From W11650 sp963545585 (GTDB lineage: Bacteria > Bacillota > Clostridia > Lachnospirales > Vallitaleaceae), in assembly GCA_963545585.1 (NCBI GenBank), contig CAUUKX010000089.1, positions 1-8,012 of the forward strand: a stretch of DNA of 8,012 nucleotides, written 5' to 3'. The position numbers were made by a program, and so were the translations under genes. The stretch's first letter is position 1, and each line of letters opens with the position of its first letter. The notes below the pieces were generated by a model, which had not been told where the DNA came from, made no database searches, and saw only the letters and a list, made by a program, of their open reading frames with translations. Positions 1 through 7,805 of the stretch are shown one piece after another.

Positions 1-6
1 CCTCCT
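1..6 (-). promoter_or_regulatory. Perfect Shine-Dalgarno overlapping the jetC stop, for a gene beyond the window
   Basis: Minus-strand AGGAGG occupies 6-1 and overlaps the last two bases of the jetC TAG stop (7-5), reading TAGGAGG. All four genes in the window have an SD 5-6 nt before the start, so this site predicts another open frame starting a few bases beyond the left edge in the same operon. The gene itself is not visible. Confidence 0.5.
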
Positions 7-3000
7 AAAACTCCTTCTGCCTTAAATGCGCCATATTAAGGCTGCACTTAAATTCCAGAATTTGGGTTGATACCTCAGCATCCGCCGCTTCTACGCTGAT
101 ACCGCTATATACTACCGGAAAAAAGTCACTGATAAATTTCCCCTCCGCATGAGCGGTCAAAGCAATAATCTGATAACCCAGTTTTTTAGCAATATAAAAC
201 ACCGGTTCCAGTACATATTGGCTGGAAGCCTTACCGAACGGATTATCCAACACTACTGTCCGCCCGATTTTATCTTCGCTTTCCGGGATATACTTCTTCT
301 CCTCAATATAATTTAAAATTGCTAAAAATAAGGCCATATTCTTACTCCAGCCTTCACCGCCCGACCATCTTTGCGAAGTTTCCCAGTCAAACAGATTCTT
401 TGACAGTTCTGTCCGGTCATTGACCTTGCGGCACTTAATCCGTATGCCTTCATCTCCCAAAGCTTTCCAGATCAGTTGGGTCGAGTTAAAATCTTTACTC
501 AGCATTGCTTTCTTATCTTTGCCGCTCTGTTCCCTGTCTTCCTCCTGATTAAAGCGATCATACTTATTGATAATTTCCTCAATATAGTTTCGAAATATCT
601 TTTTTACCATCTCATTGTCGAGTTTGGGAATCACAAATTCAAAAATCAATTGTGAGCCGCCTCCCGTTACTACTCTGGTTTTATACTGAATATCGTGAAT
701 TTCTTCCAGCAGGCGCAGACAAAAACCGGATAAATGGCTTAAAAAAGTTTGTAAATCTTCCTCACTCTGCCGCATATTCTCCTCAGTCATTTCAATGCTA
801 CGTTTTAGACCAAAGCTGATTTTATCCTGAACATGCAAAAGTTCCTCATAATTATGACAATTGGCAATGCTGTTAATACAATTTTGCAATAAGCGTGAGT
901 CTGCAATATTCTTACGGCAAAATTCCTGATACTGCTCCTGTTCCAGCATGATTTGGCTCAGACTTTCCTGGTACTGATAAAATGCCTGCTCCACCAATTT
1001 CAGATAATGATTGACCATTTTTTCCGGATTATAAGTATAATTGATAAAATCATTTTCCTGCACATAATCCTGATACCTATCCATCTCTGCGTAAATAAAA
1101 GCCTTCTGATATTTTTGCTCTTTTACTTCCAATTCATGCCAAAAATAGAGTTCTCTTTCCAGTTCCTTTTGCAAATCAACGATTCTTTGCCCAAAATCCT
1201 CCGCCTCTTTTCGCAGAAGCCGGCTTTCTTCCTCCAACTGCTTTTTTACTATGGATAATGGCTCTGTAAATAAAAAAGTTTCGGCAAAACCCAAAGCCCG
1301 CAGCTTTTCTGTTTCTTCCGCCATCTTTTTGTCTAATTCACTGATTTGAACCGACAGTTTTACTCCCGTTTTTTCCAGTTCTTTCAGCTCCGGCTCTAAT
1401 CGGCGCAATTTATCATCCAGCTCTATTTGCTCCGATTCCTGAAAATCTTCCAATATCTGAACGGCACTCCTGGCTTTCCTGCGCCTTGTTTCTTCTTCTT
1501 TTTGAACTTTTGATAATCGCTCTTGTAAAAATGCCGCTTGCTCTTTCAGCACTGACTTTTCCGTATGAATTCCCGATAACTGCTTTTCCAGATTTTGGCT
1601 TCTTTGCATTAAAACTTCCAAAGATTCTTTTCCATACTTTATTTCATAGACCAGACTCTTTTGATATATCTCTCTCGCCTGTAAAGCTGCCTGCTCATTT
1701 TGCCACCGGTTTTTTTCAGCCATATATTCTATTTTCAGACCTTCCTGACTTTGTTTTTCCCTTGCCAGCCGTAACTTTTCTTTTTCTTTTTGCAGCAATA
1801 CGCTCTTTCCATACTCCAATTCAATTTCAAGGCTCTTACACTCTTTGAGAATGGATTTATATTTTTGACATTTTTCATACCACATGGATAAATGGCTAAA
1901 TTCTTCTTCATTGCTCTTTTTCTTATGCTGAAACTGCTCAATCTTTTGCTTATGGTAAGAAATTTGCTTTTCATTCTCCAGCAAAGACTGATCCAGTTCT
2001 TCTTCTCTGGCCAGCAGTTTGTCCATTTGCACATTTAAATCCCGAAAGTATTCATAAGGATAGCGCTGAAAAAAGGAGGCAATGGCTGTTTCCAAATTTT
2101 TTGCCTGCTGCAGCAGATCAAAAGTTTCCTGACGCTGCTCTTTTGCCGCTTCGGCTTCTTTTTGATGCCTGCTTTTCCATTGCTCAAAATAATCCTGATT
2201 TAAATTATCCAGCCAAGACCTGGGAAAAACCATATTGCTTTGCAAAACAGCACCATCTTCTAAATTTTCTGTTTTTTTAAGCAAAAGTTTAACTTCGGAA
2301 GCAGTTAATATCATGACATGAACAGTCAGCTTATCGGTATACTTTTTAAGCAGTTTTCCGGCTTTTTCGGCCTCCTCGCCGCTAACCACCACGGTAATCG
2401 CCCAAAATGGGTAAAGCTGATAAAGCCTTTCGCTTTCATAACCATAGTTTTGACATAAAATATCCAAATACTTTGTACCTAAAACAGCACTTGGCAAGTC
2501 ATTGGCCATTTTTGAAACAATCTCAGCCAAAACAGGGTCCGCCACAAAATAATCACAATCCTGATACATGGTGTATAATCGGGACTCCAATCGCTCTTTT
2601 TCCAAACTTTCCTGATATGCTTTTTCTCTTTTTTGCAGGACATTTCCCAGCAGGTGATAAACCTGACTTTCTCTTTGATACAGACTATCTGTCTGCTCTA
2701 ATGGAATATTGCCCAATTCTTCTATAATTCTGACCATCAGGTCAAGCGCCGATTGGTTTAGCAAGCGGCTTTGGGCCGTGAGTTTCCCTTTGCTTTCGGT
2801 CATAACCTGCTTTTGCAGGAGTAAATCTTTATTTTCATTGGCTAAGCTCTCAATCAGCTGTTTCCAGGCTAAAATTTCCTGCTCGATTTTACTGTTTTCT
2901 TCCTGCAAATTGCGTATTCGTTTCCGGCAGCTGTCCATTCTGCTGTCAATCGATTCCTGCTCCGCCAAATTAAGCCAATTCTCCAAGTCCTGCATTTCAT

Positions 3001-4420
3001 TTTTTTGCCTTTTGATTTCCCCTTTTTTGATGCCATTTTCGGTGTGGATTTGGTTGAGTTCCTCCTGCAAGCGAATCTGGTCAGTCTGATTTTTTTCAAT
3101 TTCCGCTTGATTGCTTTCCAGCCTTAACTCCACCTCTGTCAATTTGGCTTGATATTTTTCCAGTTCATTCTGAAAATGTCCATGCAAAAAGGCATAAGTG
3201 TTCTCTAACTCCTCGGCCAAGATTTCTGTTTCCGGGGATTCCTCCAGTCTGCTTTCCTGCTTTTGCAGCTCGGCGATTTGCTCCTGCAAAGCCGTTATCT
3301 CATAGTGGCAGATGCTGATTTCAATACTTTCCAGTCTGCTTTTTACAGCATCATGTTCGGTTTGTTTTTGAGCTTGCTCTAATTTGAGCTCCTTTTCTTC
3401 TGCCGTCAAAACAGCCAGTTTTTCTTCCAAACTGCGAATTTGCCAAGATAGATGGCAAAACCGATTTTGTTCCTGTCTTTGCTCATTCTCAAAGAGCTTT
3501 TGCTTGATGTCTGCCAAGTTTTGCTCTTTTTGATTTTTTTGAGTCAACATAAATTTCTTTAACGATTTTAAACTAAGAATTGCTCTATCACATTCCATCT
3601 CCACCTGATGATGGCCGGCATACTTTCTAATATAGGTTTCCATCTGCCTGAGAACTGCTTTCAACCTGCGAATTTCAGCCATCAATTCCTTATTCTTTTT
3701 AAAGTTTTCTCTTTGCTTTTCAAAGGTATCGGCAAAATTAATTTTTTCACTGGTCATCAGTACATCTTCCGCCACCGGAATCAGCAAATGCTCCATCAAT
3801 TGATGCGTCGTGCCGCAATTTTTAAAAAAGGCTTCCATACCGCCTTCTTCACGATTAATCAAGGCAATTTTCTTCCACTGCTCCGGCACAATCAACAATT
3901 CCTTCTCCAGATAACTGCAGTAAGAACTAATCGTTTCAAAAGTCTTGGCCAGCATCCGCTTTTCTTTCATTTCCTTATAGTATTCCAAAATCTCAAAACG
4001 ACTGGCCGGACGCCGGCTTCCGTCTATTTCCGTTATCGAAAAAGGGATGGCTGAAATATCTTGATTATCACCCTCACCATACTGATACACATATTTTAAG
4101 GACTTTAATTCCTGATTATCCAGGTGCAGAGAAACCGCTGTTACGGCATAAGTTCTTGGCTTTTCCCGAATGAGCCATTCGACCGCAATATGCGCCGGTT
4201 CGCCGGTCAGCACCAGAGTATCCTTGATTCTGCGGCCAGCCACTTCACTATGCGGAATAATTGCCTGCATCAAAAGCTGAATAAATACTGTTTTGCCAAT
4301 CCCGTTTTGCAGCAAAATAACACTATGCTCCGAGCGAAAATCAAAGATGGTATCATTATACCTTTTCTCGCCGTTATCATAGATAATATTGGTTAATCTT
4401 ACTTTTTCAATCGTTGCCAC
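5..4420 (-). CDS. jetC: Wadjet JetC-like (MukB/SMC-type) ATPase
   Basis: Large SMC-family ATPase, the predicted DNA-loop-extruding motor of the complex; 1471 aa from GTG 4420. The N-terminal head (about 1-225) carries the Walker A-like LLQNGIGKTVFIQ with Lys43-Thr44. Two long coiled-coil arms rich in Glu, Lys, Gln and Leu (about 230-575 and 755-1140) flank a globular hinge-like region (about 580-750) with hydrophobic strands such as FWAITVVVSG and no CxxC, so it is not a Rad50/SbcC zinc hook. The C-terminal head has the ABC signature RWSGGEGW (about 1351-1358), a Walker B-like TVVLDNPFG with Asp1392, and IIALTAH with His1424 at the H-loop position. Asn1393 (codon AAT at 244-242) occupies the usual Walker B Glu position, and the first Walker A Gly is Leu. 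Start choice: GAGGT lies about 6 nt before GTG 4420, and the resulting N-terminus, MATIEKVRLTNIIYDNGEKR, begins directly at the first head strand. The upstream in-frame TTG at 4447 overlaps the jetB stop and lacks an SD. The gene is complete, with its TAG stop at 7-5. Confidence 0.87.
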   Translation of the reverse strand: MATIEKVRLTNIIYDNGEKRYNDTIFDFRSEHSVILLQNGIGKTVFIQLLMQAIIPHSEVAGRRIKDTLVLTGEPAHIAVEWLIREKPRTYAVTAVSLHLDNQELKSLKYVYQYGEGDNQDISAIPFSITEIDGSRRPASRFEILEYYKEMKEKRMLAKTFETISSYCSYLEKELLIVPEQWKKIALINREEGGMEAFFKNCGTTHQLMEHLLIPVAEDVLMTSEKINFADTFEKQRENFKKNKELMAEIRRLKAVLRQMETYIRKYAGHHQVEMECDRAILSLKSLKKFMLTQKNQKEQNLADIKQKLFENEQRQEQNRFCHLSWQIRSLEEKLAVLTAEEKELKLEQAQKQTEHDAVKSRLESIEISICHYEITALQEQIAELQKQESRLEESPETEILAEELENTYAFLHGHFQNELEKYQAKLTEVELRLESNQAEIEKNQTDQIRLQEELNQIHTENGIKKGEIKRQKNEMQDLENWLNLAEQESIDSRMDSCRKRIRNLQEENSKIEQEILAWKQLIESLANENKDLLLQKQVMTESKGKLTAQSRLLNQSALDLMVRIIEELGNIPLEQTDSLYQRESQVYHLLGNVLQKREKAYQESLEKERLESRLYTMYQDCDYFVADPVLAEIVSKMANDLPSAVLGTKYLDILCQNYGYESERLYQLYPFWAITVVVSGEEAEKAGKLLKKYTDKLTVHVMILTASEVKLLLKKTENLEDGAVLQSNMVFPRSWLDNLNQDYFEQWKSRHQKEAEAAKEQRQETFDLLQQAKNLETAIASFFQRYPYEYFRDLNVQMDKLLAREEELDQSLLENEKQISYHKQKIEQFQHKKKSNEEEFSHLSMWYEKCQKYKSILKECKSLEIELEYGKSVLLQKEKEKLRLAREKQSQEGLKIEYMAEKNRWQNEQAALQAREIYQKSLVYEIKYGKESLEVLMQRSQNLEKQLSGIHTEKSVLKEQAAFLQERLSKVQKEEETRRRKARSAVQILEDFQESEQIELDDKLRRLEPELKELEKTGVKLSVQISELDKKMAEETEKLRALGFAETFLFTEPLSIVKKQLEEESRLLRKEAEDFGQRIVDLQKELERELYFWHELEVKEQKYQKAFIYAEMDRYQDYVQENDFINYTYNPEKMVNHYLKLVEQAFYQYQESLSQIMLEQEQYQEFCRKNIADSRLLQNCINSIANCHNYEELLHVQDKISFGLKRSIEMTEENMRQSEEDLQTFLSHLSGFCLRLLEEIHDIQYKTRVVTGGGSQLIFEFVIPKLDNEMVKKIFRNYIEEIINKYDRFNQEEDREQSGKDKKAMLSKDFNSTQLIWKALGDEGIRIKCRKVNDRTELSKNLFDWETSQRWSGGEGWSKNMALFLAILNYIEEKKYIPESEDKIGRTVVLDNPFGKASSQYVLEPVFYIAKKLGYQIIALTAHAEGKFISDFFPVVYSGISVEAADAEVSTQILEFKCSLNMAHLRQKEF

Positions 4421-4425
4421 TTTGT

Positions 4426-4430
4426 ACCTC
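4426..4430 (-). promoter_or_regulatory. Shine-Dalgarno site of the JetC-like gene
   Basis: Minus-strand GAGGT, with ACAAA between it and GTG 4420. It decides the start against the in-frame TTG at 4447, which has no SD and would add nine polar residues ahead of the first head strand. Confidence 0.7.
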
Positions 4431-4443
4431 AAACTATCATCTG

Positions 4444-5187
4444 TCAAGCCTGTATTTCTTCCTCGAATTCTCTCTCCCTATTCCCCTCTGAAAAATGATA
4501 AATCAAATCCAAAATCCCCCGATTATATTCATAGTCCATAAAATAGCGGGTAACAATAATCCGCATTTTCAGGGTTAGCGAGTATTCCTCCGGGCCGACT
4601 TCCATGACCAGTTCTTCTGCCTGCAAAAAACGAATGACATTATTTAAAAATGCCTTTCGGGATTTGGTACTGGCAATTTCTTTCGTCCCCTCTTTTATGA
4701 TATCCAGTTGCTTCCAGCGCTCAATCATTCCAAGCCAGTTATATTCATACTCCCTTTCCAGCTGCTTTAATTTTTCTTCGCCAATCGCCGCCAGCGTTTC
4801 TATCCTATCATTCATACTGACCAGCCAGTCGCTTAATGTTAAAAACTCTCTGGTCATTTGCGAAGTATGGTAACTGTTATAAAATTCTCCCACCAAAATA
4901 ATAATCGCCAAATACATCATGTAAATATCAATATTTTTACTATTGGCCGGTAAAAACTTTTTGATTTCTTCATTGCTGCGATGATAATCCGAGCTTTCCG
5001 CCAAAGGAATAAAATAATAATCATCACCGGCACCGATAATGGCCGCTTTGGCTTCGGCTGCAAAACTGTTCACCAACTGCCGAACTTCCTGCTCCGCAAT
5101 TGCCCGGCAATCTTCCTTGGATGCCTTTCCGTTTTGCAGTAATTGATAATATATCTTGTGGGCTTCCATAATTTGTGATATTTGCAT
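4444..5187 (-). CDS. jetB: Wadjet JetB-like (MukE-type) accessory subunit, DUF6063-like
   Basis: Small acidic protein of 247 aa from the ATG at 5187, predicted to be the MukE-like partner that binds the kleisin and modulates the SMC ATPase. The N-terminal half resembles clostridial DUF6063 proteins as I remember them: an opening helix (QIMEAHKIYYQLLQNGKAS), a short strand pair around DDYYFIPLAES, and a hydrophobic helix (IYMMYLAIIILVGEFYNS) at about residues 88-105. The C-terminal half holds a helix-turn-helix-like stretch (SRKAFLNNVIRFLQAEELV, about 176-194), then EVGPEEYSLTLKMRIIVTRYF, which fits the wing and following helix of a winged-helix domain. It ends in a very acidic tail (EREFEEEIQA). 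The ATG at 5187 follows GGAGGGG by 6 nt; the upstream in-frame ATG at 5202 overlaps that SD, so it is unlikely to be used. There are 27 nt after jetA and 23 nt before the chosen jetC start. Family membership is inferred from context and remembered similarity, and a profile search would decide it. Confidence 0.68.
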   Translation of the reverse strand: MQISQIMEAHKIYYQLLQNGKASKEDCRAIAEQEVRQLVNSFAAEAKAAIIGAGDDYYFIPLAESSDYHRSNEEIKKFLPANSKNIDIYMMYLAIIILVGEFYNSYHTSQMTREFLTLSDWLVSMNDRIETLAAIGEEKLKQLEREYEYNWLGMIERWKQLDIIKEGTKEIASTKSRKAFLNNVIRFLQAEELVMEVGPEEYSLTLKMRIIVTRYFMDYEYNRGILDLIYHFSEGNREREFEEEIQA

Positions 5188-5193
5188 TTGATG

Positions 5194-5200
5194 CCCCTCC
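5194..5200 (-). promoter_or_regulatory. Shine-Dalgarno site of the JetB-like gene
   Basis: Minus-strand GGAGGGG, 6 nt before ATG 5187. The longer in-frame ATG at 5202 overlaps this site and has only A-rich sequence upstream (AAGAAAATAA), so the internal ATG is the better start. Confidence 0.75.
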
Positions 5201-5214
5201 ATTTATTTTCTTAC

Positions 5215-6798
5215 TCAACTTTCCTCTTCGCCCATAATCTCAAGTCTGATTTCGGTCATTTCTGCAAATTCATTTTCTATTTTTCCATCCAAGGCTCTGG
5301 CTTTTATCGCCTTTATCCCCTTATTATCAATAAAGGCCTTATGAAATATATGCACTTCACTTTCCTGAACCGTCTTTATCTCCAAAGTACCAAAGTGATG
5401 AACTAATAGGAAAAACTGAAGAATACAGCGTTTCAAATAATTTTCCGGCTGTTGGCGATGCCGTAGTTTCTTTTGTCTTCTCTCCGCCTGCCGGCTTATT
5501 TCCGCTTGTGCCTCTATGTCTTTTTGTTCCGCTTCCGACAATTCTTGCAGCGCATTTAAAACCTCTTTGCTGCTGACTTGATTTCCTCTCACATTTTTCC
5601 AAATAAAATCCCATGCCTTGGCATATAATTCCTGACTCCATTCCAGTTCAGCTTTTTTAATATCTTCAGACAGCGGCATAAAAAAGGAACGGCTTTTTTC
5701 TTCCGGTTTTTCTCTTTCCATTCTTTGCCTTTGAAAAACCCGCACCGGTGACCAAAAAGTTTGCCGGGAAAATCCCAAAAACGGCTTGACAAACATTTTC
5801 ACCGATTCCAGAGGCAAGGGCGTGGTCATAATTTTTTTGACAATATCCTGCTCAAAATTAAATGCATCTATTCCCACATGATAAAGCATTTCTCTGGCAG
5901 CTTCCAAAGCCACTGTCTTTAGTTCTATACTTTCCTCCAGCAAAAGAGTATGACTGTTATGCACTTCATTTAACTCCGTATCTACCCGCAACAGGATATT
6001 ATACAGTTTTCGCTCTTTCTCTGTCCGGTTCATATTCTGCTCATAGCGCATCTTGGTTTCTCTGACAAAAGATACCAATTCATTAAATTCAATATGCTCT
6101 CTCTCCAGCCTTTCATTCACCGCTAAGATAATCCCCTTATATCTTTGATAAACATCATCGGAAATAATATTGCCAATGATTTCCGTCCGGATTTTCTGCA
6201 TATTTTCCTTAATACTATTGACATTAATCCGCATTTCATCAATTTGCCTGAGAGCCGAATGAAACTCGCCCTTTTCCAGCTGCTTGCGTAAAATCAACTG
6301 ACTGATTGACAGGGAAAACTCGGTATAAAATTCCTTGGTCGCAAAAATCAACTCCAGACCGTCCTCGTCTAAAGTATAGTACTGCTTATTTTCTGTCCTG
6401 TCCCAACCGCTGACTTTTAAAATATGATAGCTGACCACATCTTCTTTTTCGGTTTCAAAATTGAAAAAACGATACTCGGTCTTTTTGCCGTCAGCCGGTC
6501 TCAGGCTCTCAATAATTTCCACAGCAATCGCCAAATACTCCCTATCTTCGAGCTGATAGGTCATACTGCAAACTCTTTTTAAATAATCCGCCAGGTCAGA
6601 TTTGGTAGTTTTATAATTTCTGGCCAGCATATTTTCAAAGAAAAATAAAAGGCTGCACAAAAGTAAGTCTGAATAACGAATGCTTTTTCCGGTTTTGTCC
6701 TGCTGCCTTTTTCTATCCAGACTGTAAAACATTTGAAAAAGGGCAATCTTTTGCATTCTCTCATGATAGCCTTGTAAGGTTTTGCTGTAATCTATCAT
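5215..6798 (-). CDS. jetA: Wadjet JetA-like (MukF/kleisin-type) subunit
   Basis: Probable kleisin of a Wadjet SMC complex, the protein that bridges the two ATPase heads and binds the JetB-like subunit. The call rests on operon position, size (527 aa) and architecture more than on a single diagnostic motif. Residues about 1-150 (numbering from the ATG) are helical and end in a winged-helix-like segment, TLDEDGLELIFATKEFY, reminiscent of the N-terminal domain of MukF. Residues about 165-310 are long charged helices (QLEKGEFHSALRQIDEMR onward), like the MukF middle helices. A basic, Gln/Glu/Lys-rich helix at about 415-450 precedes a C-terminal domain of about 75 residues, where kleisins contact the SMC head. 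The ATG at 6798 is chosen because AAGGGG lies 5 nt before it; the in-frame GTG at 6804 abuts that SD. The SD sits in the last codons of jetD, which implies translational coupling. It is not recognisably the DUF3375 type of type I systems. The hydrophobic run LLLCSLLFFFENMLA looks like a buried helix, not a membrane anchor. Confidence 0.7.
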   Translation of the reverse strand: MIDYSKTLQGYHERMQKIALFQMFYSLDRKRQQDKTGKSIRYSDLLLCSLLFFFENMLARNYKTTKSDLADYLKRVCSMTYQLEDREYLAIAVEIIESLRPADGKKTEYRFFNFETEKEDVVSYHILKVSGWDRTENKQYYTLDEDGLELIFATKEFYTEFSLSISQLILRKQLEKGEFHSALRQIDEMRINVNSIKENMQKIRTEIIGNIISDDVYQRYKGIILAVNERLEREHIEFNELVSFVRETKMRYEQNMNRTEKERKLYNILLRVDTELNEVHNSHTLLLEESIELKTVALEAAREMLYHVGIDAFNFEQDIVKKIMTTPLPLESVKMFVKPFLGFSRQTFWSPVRVFQRQRMEREKPEEKSRSFFMPLSEDIKKAELEWSQELYAKAWDFIWKNVRGNQVSSKEVLNALQELSEAEQKDIEAQAEISRQAERRQKKLRHRQQPENYLKRCILQFFLLVHHFGTLEIKTVQESEVHIFHKAFIDNKGIKAIKARALDGKIENEFAEMTEIRLEIMGEEES

Positions 6799-6800
6799 TT

Positions 6801-7799
6801 TCACCCCTTATTTAAAACTCTTTCCATTTCCTGCTCCGACAGCATTTCCTGCGGCAAATAGAGGCCATTTTCAATGAGCTGCAGCAGCTCTTTGGCATTT
6901 ACAAATTGACCGCAAAATCTTTCGATTTTTTCCTGGGCACAGTTTTGGCTTTCATGCCCCCGGACGGCTCCTTTTTTAAATAATGCTTCATACAATCCCT
7001 GATGCAAAGTTACTGCCATTTGTCCGGTCAGGGCATCAAAAATTTCAATTCCCTTTTTATCAAAATCACCAAAATACTCGAATTGATGTTGCCCTTTTAA
7101 AGGCAACTGCTCTTTCAACATTCGGCAAGAGGAAATAATCTTATAGCCTTGGCCGTAAATGACGGCAGCAAACTCCGTCCGTGCCAGAATATTCATAACC
7201 TGCTTAAAGGTGGTTTTATTTTCGACAATTAAATGACGATAAATTCCATTTGTTTCCTGACCGCCGAAAAGCATGGGATTTAAAGCAAAGGCAATTGGCT
7301 CATAGCGGTCACCTACGGTAAAGTGTTCCCACAAACCAATCTTTTTTAGCAGCTTCTTACCCTCTTTATACTCCAGCCATTTTTCATCGCCCACCAGACG
7401 AAGCGATAACTCCGGTAAATACAATTCTTCAAAAATGGTTTCTTCCTGGATCGAGCGATTGATTTTTAGCAGGACTTCTTCATCGCTTGCCATTTCCGCC
7501 GGATATTTATAATAATGATCGAAATGAATTCGATTGTCCAGCCGCCACTCCAATGCCCGAATTTTGTTCAGCTCTTCCTGGTAAAGCCTGGTTTTGTCAA
7601 GCCGAAACCTACTGCTGATTGTTATATCCTGTTTTTTAGAAAGTAAAATCAAAATCTGGTCTGCCACTAACTCTTTAATCACCGTTTCCAGTTCCTGTTT
7701 CCCAAACTTGCCGTCAGACATTGACTGCAGGCTAAAAAAGTCGATGGTTTTTTTAGAGTAATTTTTTAACCGGCTGATAATTTGTGACTTTAAGTCCAT
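6801..7799 (-). CDS. jetD: Wadjet JetD-like TOPRIM nuclease subunit (DUF2220-type)
   Basis: Predicted DNA-cleaving subunit of a Wadjet (JetABCD) system. In studied members JetD is related to the topoisomerase VI A/Spo11 TOPRIM fold and cuts circular DNA that the SMC motor has reeled in. Numbering from the chosen ATG gives 332 aa. Residues about 1-70 look like a winged-helix or DNA-binding region. A charged middle section runs to about 180. The TOPRIM-like core follows, with Glu193 in LIVENKTTF, a glycine-containing IYGQGY, and the acidic pair Asp245/Asp247 in YFGDFDKKGIEIF, so the metal-binding set looks intact. Near the C-terminus, GLYLPQEML (Pro316-Gln317-Glu318) resembles a conserved tail motif of DUF2220 proteins. 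The ATG at 7799 is preferred to the in-frame GTG at 7811 because that GTG lies inside the SD (GTGAGG, 6 nt before the ATG). It is the first gene of the operon and ends 2 nt before the JetA-like gene. At 332 aa it seems shorter than type I JetD, which carries a DUF3322 arm; that comparison is from memory. Family assignment is fairly firm and the subtype is not. Confidence 0.85.
   Translation of the reverse strand: MDLKSQIISRLKNYSKKTIDFFSLQSMSDGKFGKQELETVIKELVADQILILLSKKQDITISSRFRLDKTRLYQEELNKIRALEWRLDNRIHFDHYYKYPAEMASDEEVLLKINRSIQEETIFEELYLPELSLRLVGDEKWLEYKEGKKLLKKIGLWEHFTVGDRYEPIAFALNPMLFGGQETNGIYRHLIVENKTTFKQVMNILARTEFAAVIYGQGYKIISSCRMLKEQLPLKGQHQFEYFGDFDKKGIEIFDALTGQMAVTLHQGLYEALFKKGAVRGHESQNCAQEKIERFCGQFVNAKELLQLIENGLYLPQEMLSEQEMERVLNKG
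6804..6809 (-). promoter_or_regulatory. Shine-Dalgarno site of the JetA-like gene
   Basis: Minus-strand AAGGGG, followed by TGAAA and then ATG 6798. The site is built from the last two sense codons of jetD (Lys-Gly) plus one further G-start codon boundary, and the jetD TGA stop lies between the SD and the start. Ribosomes finishing jetD would be placed directly on the jetA start, which suggests translational coupling. Confidence 0.75.
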
Positions 7800-7805
7800 G
7801 AAAAT

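Noticed and set aside
1735..2034. Minus-strand out-of-frame open frames inside jetC (also 2869-3099) and jetA (5357-5641, 5589-5792, 6579-6764)
   Set aside because: They are fully inside the main reading frames in another phase, with biased basic composition and no start signal. They are chance frames.
3608..4054. Plus-strand open frame of 148 codons, plus several similar ones at 953-1258, 1486-1848, 2407-2727 and 2709-3089
   Set aside because: All lie opposite the jetC coding strand, have Phe/Leu-rich, low-plausibility translations typical of the antisense of Lys/Glu-rich coiled coils, and no SD or domain signal. They are shadows of jetC.
5..4420. SbcC/Rad50 or housekeeping SMC identity for the large ATPase
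   Set aside because: It has no CxxC zinc hook and no SbcD/Mre11 neighbour, and it sits with MukE/MukF-like and JetD-like genes. Wadjet JetC fits best.
4444..4447. A TTGA overlap (TTG start of jetC with TGA stop of jetB) suggesting coupled re-initiation
   Set aside because: The TTG has no SD and adds nine polar residues, whereas GTG 4420 has GAGGT at good spacing and starts exactly at the conserved first strand.
4860..4930. Hydrophobic run IYMMYLAIIILVGEFY in JetB, and LLLCSLLFFFENMLA in JetA, as possible membrane segments
   Set aside because: Both are single runs inside otherwise soluble, charged proteins and include Glu/Asn within or at the ends. Buried helices fit MukE/MukF-like folds better than membrane insertion.
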